Source: Desulfobacteraceae bacterium (GTDB lineage Bacteria; Desulfobacterota; Desulfobacteria; Desulfobacterales; Desulfobacteraceae). Taken from it: a stretch of 6,950 nt of DNA. Of the stretch, positions 6,240 to 6,950 are shown piece by piece (positions within the stretch are counted from its first letter, which is position 1; every line of letters starts with the position of its first letter). The DNA lies in NCBI GenBank assembly GCA_022712835.1, contig JAFLJU010000261.1:1-6950 (forward strand), read 5' to 3'. Below the pieces are notes generated by a model. The model saw nothing but the letters and a program-made list of their open reading frames with translations, did not search any database and had not been told where the DNA came from. The position numbers and the translations under genes were made by a program.

Positions 6240-6950
6240 CTAAGCTGTTTCCAAATCCCTTCTGGTGGCCATGTCCATCATTATTCTTTCCCTGGCCTTG
6301 TTAATGCCAAGGGCTTCTCTTTTTTTATCAATATGGGCAATCATTTTTCTGGCATGTTGGATGGGATCCATCTCAAAATCCCACATACCGCCATATAAAT
6401 CTTCCAACTCTTCAAAAAGATATTTTTGGAATACCGGTGCTCCGGTCGTGGGAAAAGTGACGCCAAAAACTGTATAAACACCTGAGGTTACAAAATACTG
6501 CCCAATGCTGATGGCTTTTTCACTCATCCATTCCGGCGCACTTCCGGCAACGGGCAAATCACTGATATCCTTTCCCAGCCCCCCGGCGTTCACCATTTCC
6601 GTGGCCGCCAGAAGAATGCGGCTGTTGTCCACACAGGACCCCATGTGAAGCACAGGAGGTATCCCCACAGTTTCACAGACTTCCGCCAGACCAGGCCCGC
6701 AATGGGCAGCAGCGCTTCCCGGCATGAGCAACCCTTCCATGGCACAGGCGATCCCGTTGCACCCGGTGGTCAGGACCAAAACATCATTTTTGAGCAGTTC
6801 TTTTACAATGGCAATGTGGCCTTCATTATGACGGGTTCTGGCATTATTGCAGCCAACAACCCCTGCAACCCCCCTGATGCGACCATTGATAATATTATCA
6901 TTTAATGTGGAATAGGATCCTCTGAAGGTACCGCCCAAATGATATTTGAT
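6240..6950 (-). CDS. cooS: Anaerobic Ni-Fe carbon monoxide dehydrogenase catalytic subunit, C-terminal part
   Basis: Partial gene: the frame is open to the window edge and the N-terminus lies beyond 6950; the stop is TAG at 6240-6242. About 236 residues are visible of a family usually near 630-670. The enzyme interconverts CO and CO2 at a nickel-iron-sulfur C-cluster in the cytoplasm, either for CO oxidation or in the Wood-Ljungdahl pathway. Visible signatures are LGGTFRGSY, the ligand-type cysteines in VVGCNN and TTGCNG (30 residues apart), and HMGSCVDNSR. Also present is APEWMSEKAISIG, whose Lys and the Ile four residues later match the catalytic K563/I567 spacing recalled for Carboxydothermus CODH-II. 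The spacing from the second to the third cysteine is 42, shorter than the 50 recalled for that enzyme. No partner gene (CooF, CooC, AcsB) is inside the window, so the metabolic role is unresolved. Convergent with the chemoreceptor gene. The family is secure; the N-terminal cluster ligands cannot be checked here. Confidence 0.93.
   Translation of the reverse strand: MKYHLGGTFRGSYSTLNDNIINGRIRGVAGVVGCNNARTRHNEGHIAIVKELLKNDVLVLTTGCNGIACAMEGLLMPGSAAAHCGPGLAEVCETVGIPPVLHMGSCVDNSRILLAATEMVNAGGLGKDISDLPVAGSAPEWMSEKAISIGQYFVTSGVYTVFGVTFPTTGAPVFQKYLFEELEDLYGGMWDFEMDPIQHARKMIAHIDKKREALGINKARERIMMDMATRRDLETA

Noticed and set aside
6936..6938. TTG codon as the start of the CO dehydrogenase gene
   Set aside because: The frame continues upstream to the window edge, and LGGTFRGSY is an internal conserved motif of CooS, so this TTG encodes an internal leucine and the gene is cut by the window.
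1..6950. CRISPR array, tRNA/rRNA genes, insertion sequence or phage signatures
   Set aside because: No regularly spaced repeats, no tRNA-like cloverleaf or rRNA sequence, and no transposase, integrase or phage protein was recognised on either strand.

Overview
The window looks like chromosome of an anaerobic, mid-GC Gram-negative bacterium, most plausibly a sulfate-reducing Desulfobacterota (Desulfobacteraceae-like). The reasons are a nickel-iron carbon monoxide dehydrogenase, a cytoplasmic multi-PAS histidine kinase paired with a sigma-54-dependent response regulator, and a transmembrane chemoreceptor with a large helical sensor region. This assignment is inference from gene content and protein style; no phylogenetic marker is present.

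Layout. Positions 28-3576 (minus strand) hold a two-component pair transcribed kinase first: a 706-residue PAS-PAS-PAS histidine kinase (1456-3576), then directly, with no intervening base, a 475-residue NtrC-type activator (28-1455). Positions 3577-4051 are a 475-bp divergent intergenic region. It carries a 14-bp perfect palindrome close to the kinase gene, a repeated AAAGTTATA-type motif, a short tandem repeat, and a strong match to a sigma-54 (-24/-12) promoter pointing at the next gene. Positions 4052-6103 (plus strand) encode a 683-residue methyl-accepting chemotaxis protein. Positions 6104-6239 separate convergent genes and contain a 14-bp perfect inverted repeat, probably a terminator. 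Positions 6240-6950 (minus strand) are the C-terminal third or so of an anaerobic CO dehydrogenase catalytic subunit (CooS type) whose start lies beyond the window.

How the parts may work together. The kinase has no membrane segment and should sense a cytoplasmic signal through its PAS domains, one of which has a four-cysteine cluster. It would phosphorylate the regulator at D63, which would then activate sigma-54 RNA polymerase. The only convincing sigma-54 promoter seen here lies in front of the chemoreceptor gene, so the simplest hypothesis is that the kinase-regulator pair controls the divergent chemoreceptor. The CO dehydrogenase is convergent and need not belong to the same circuit. No mobile element, CRISPR array, RNA gene or clearly new system was seen.
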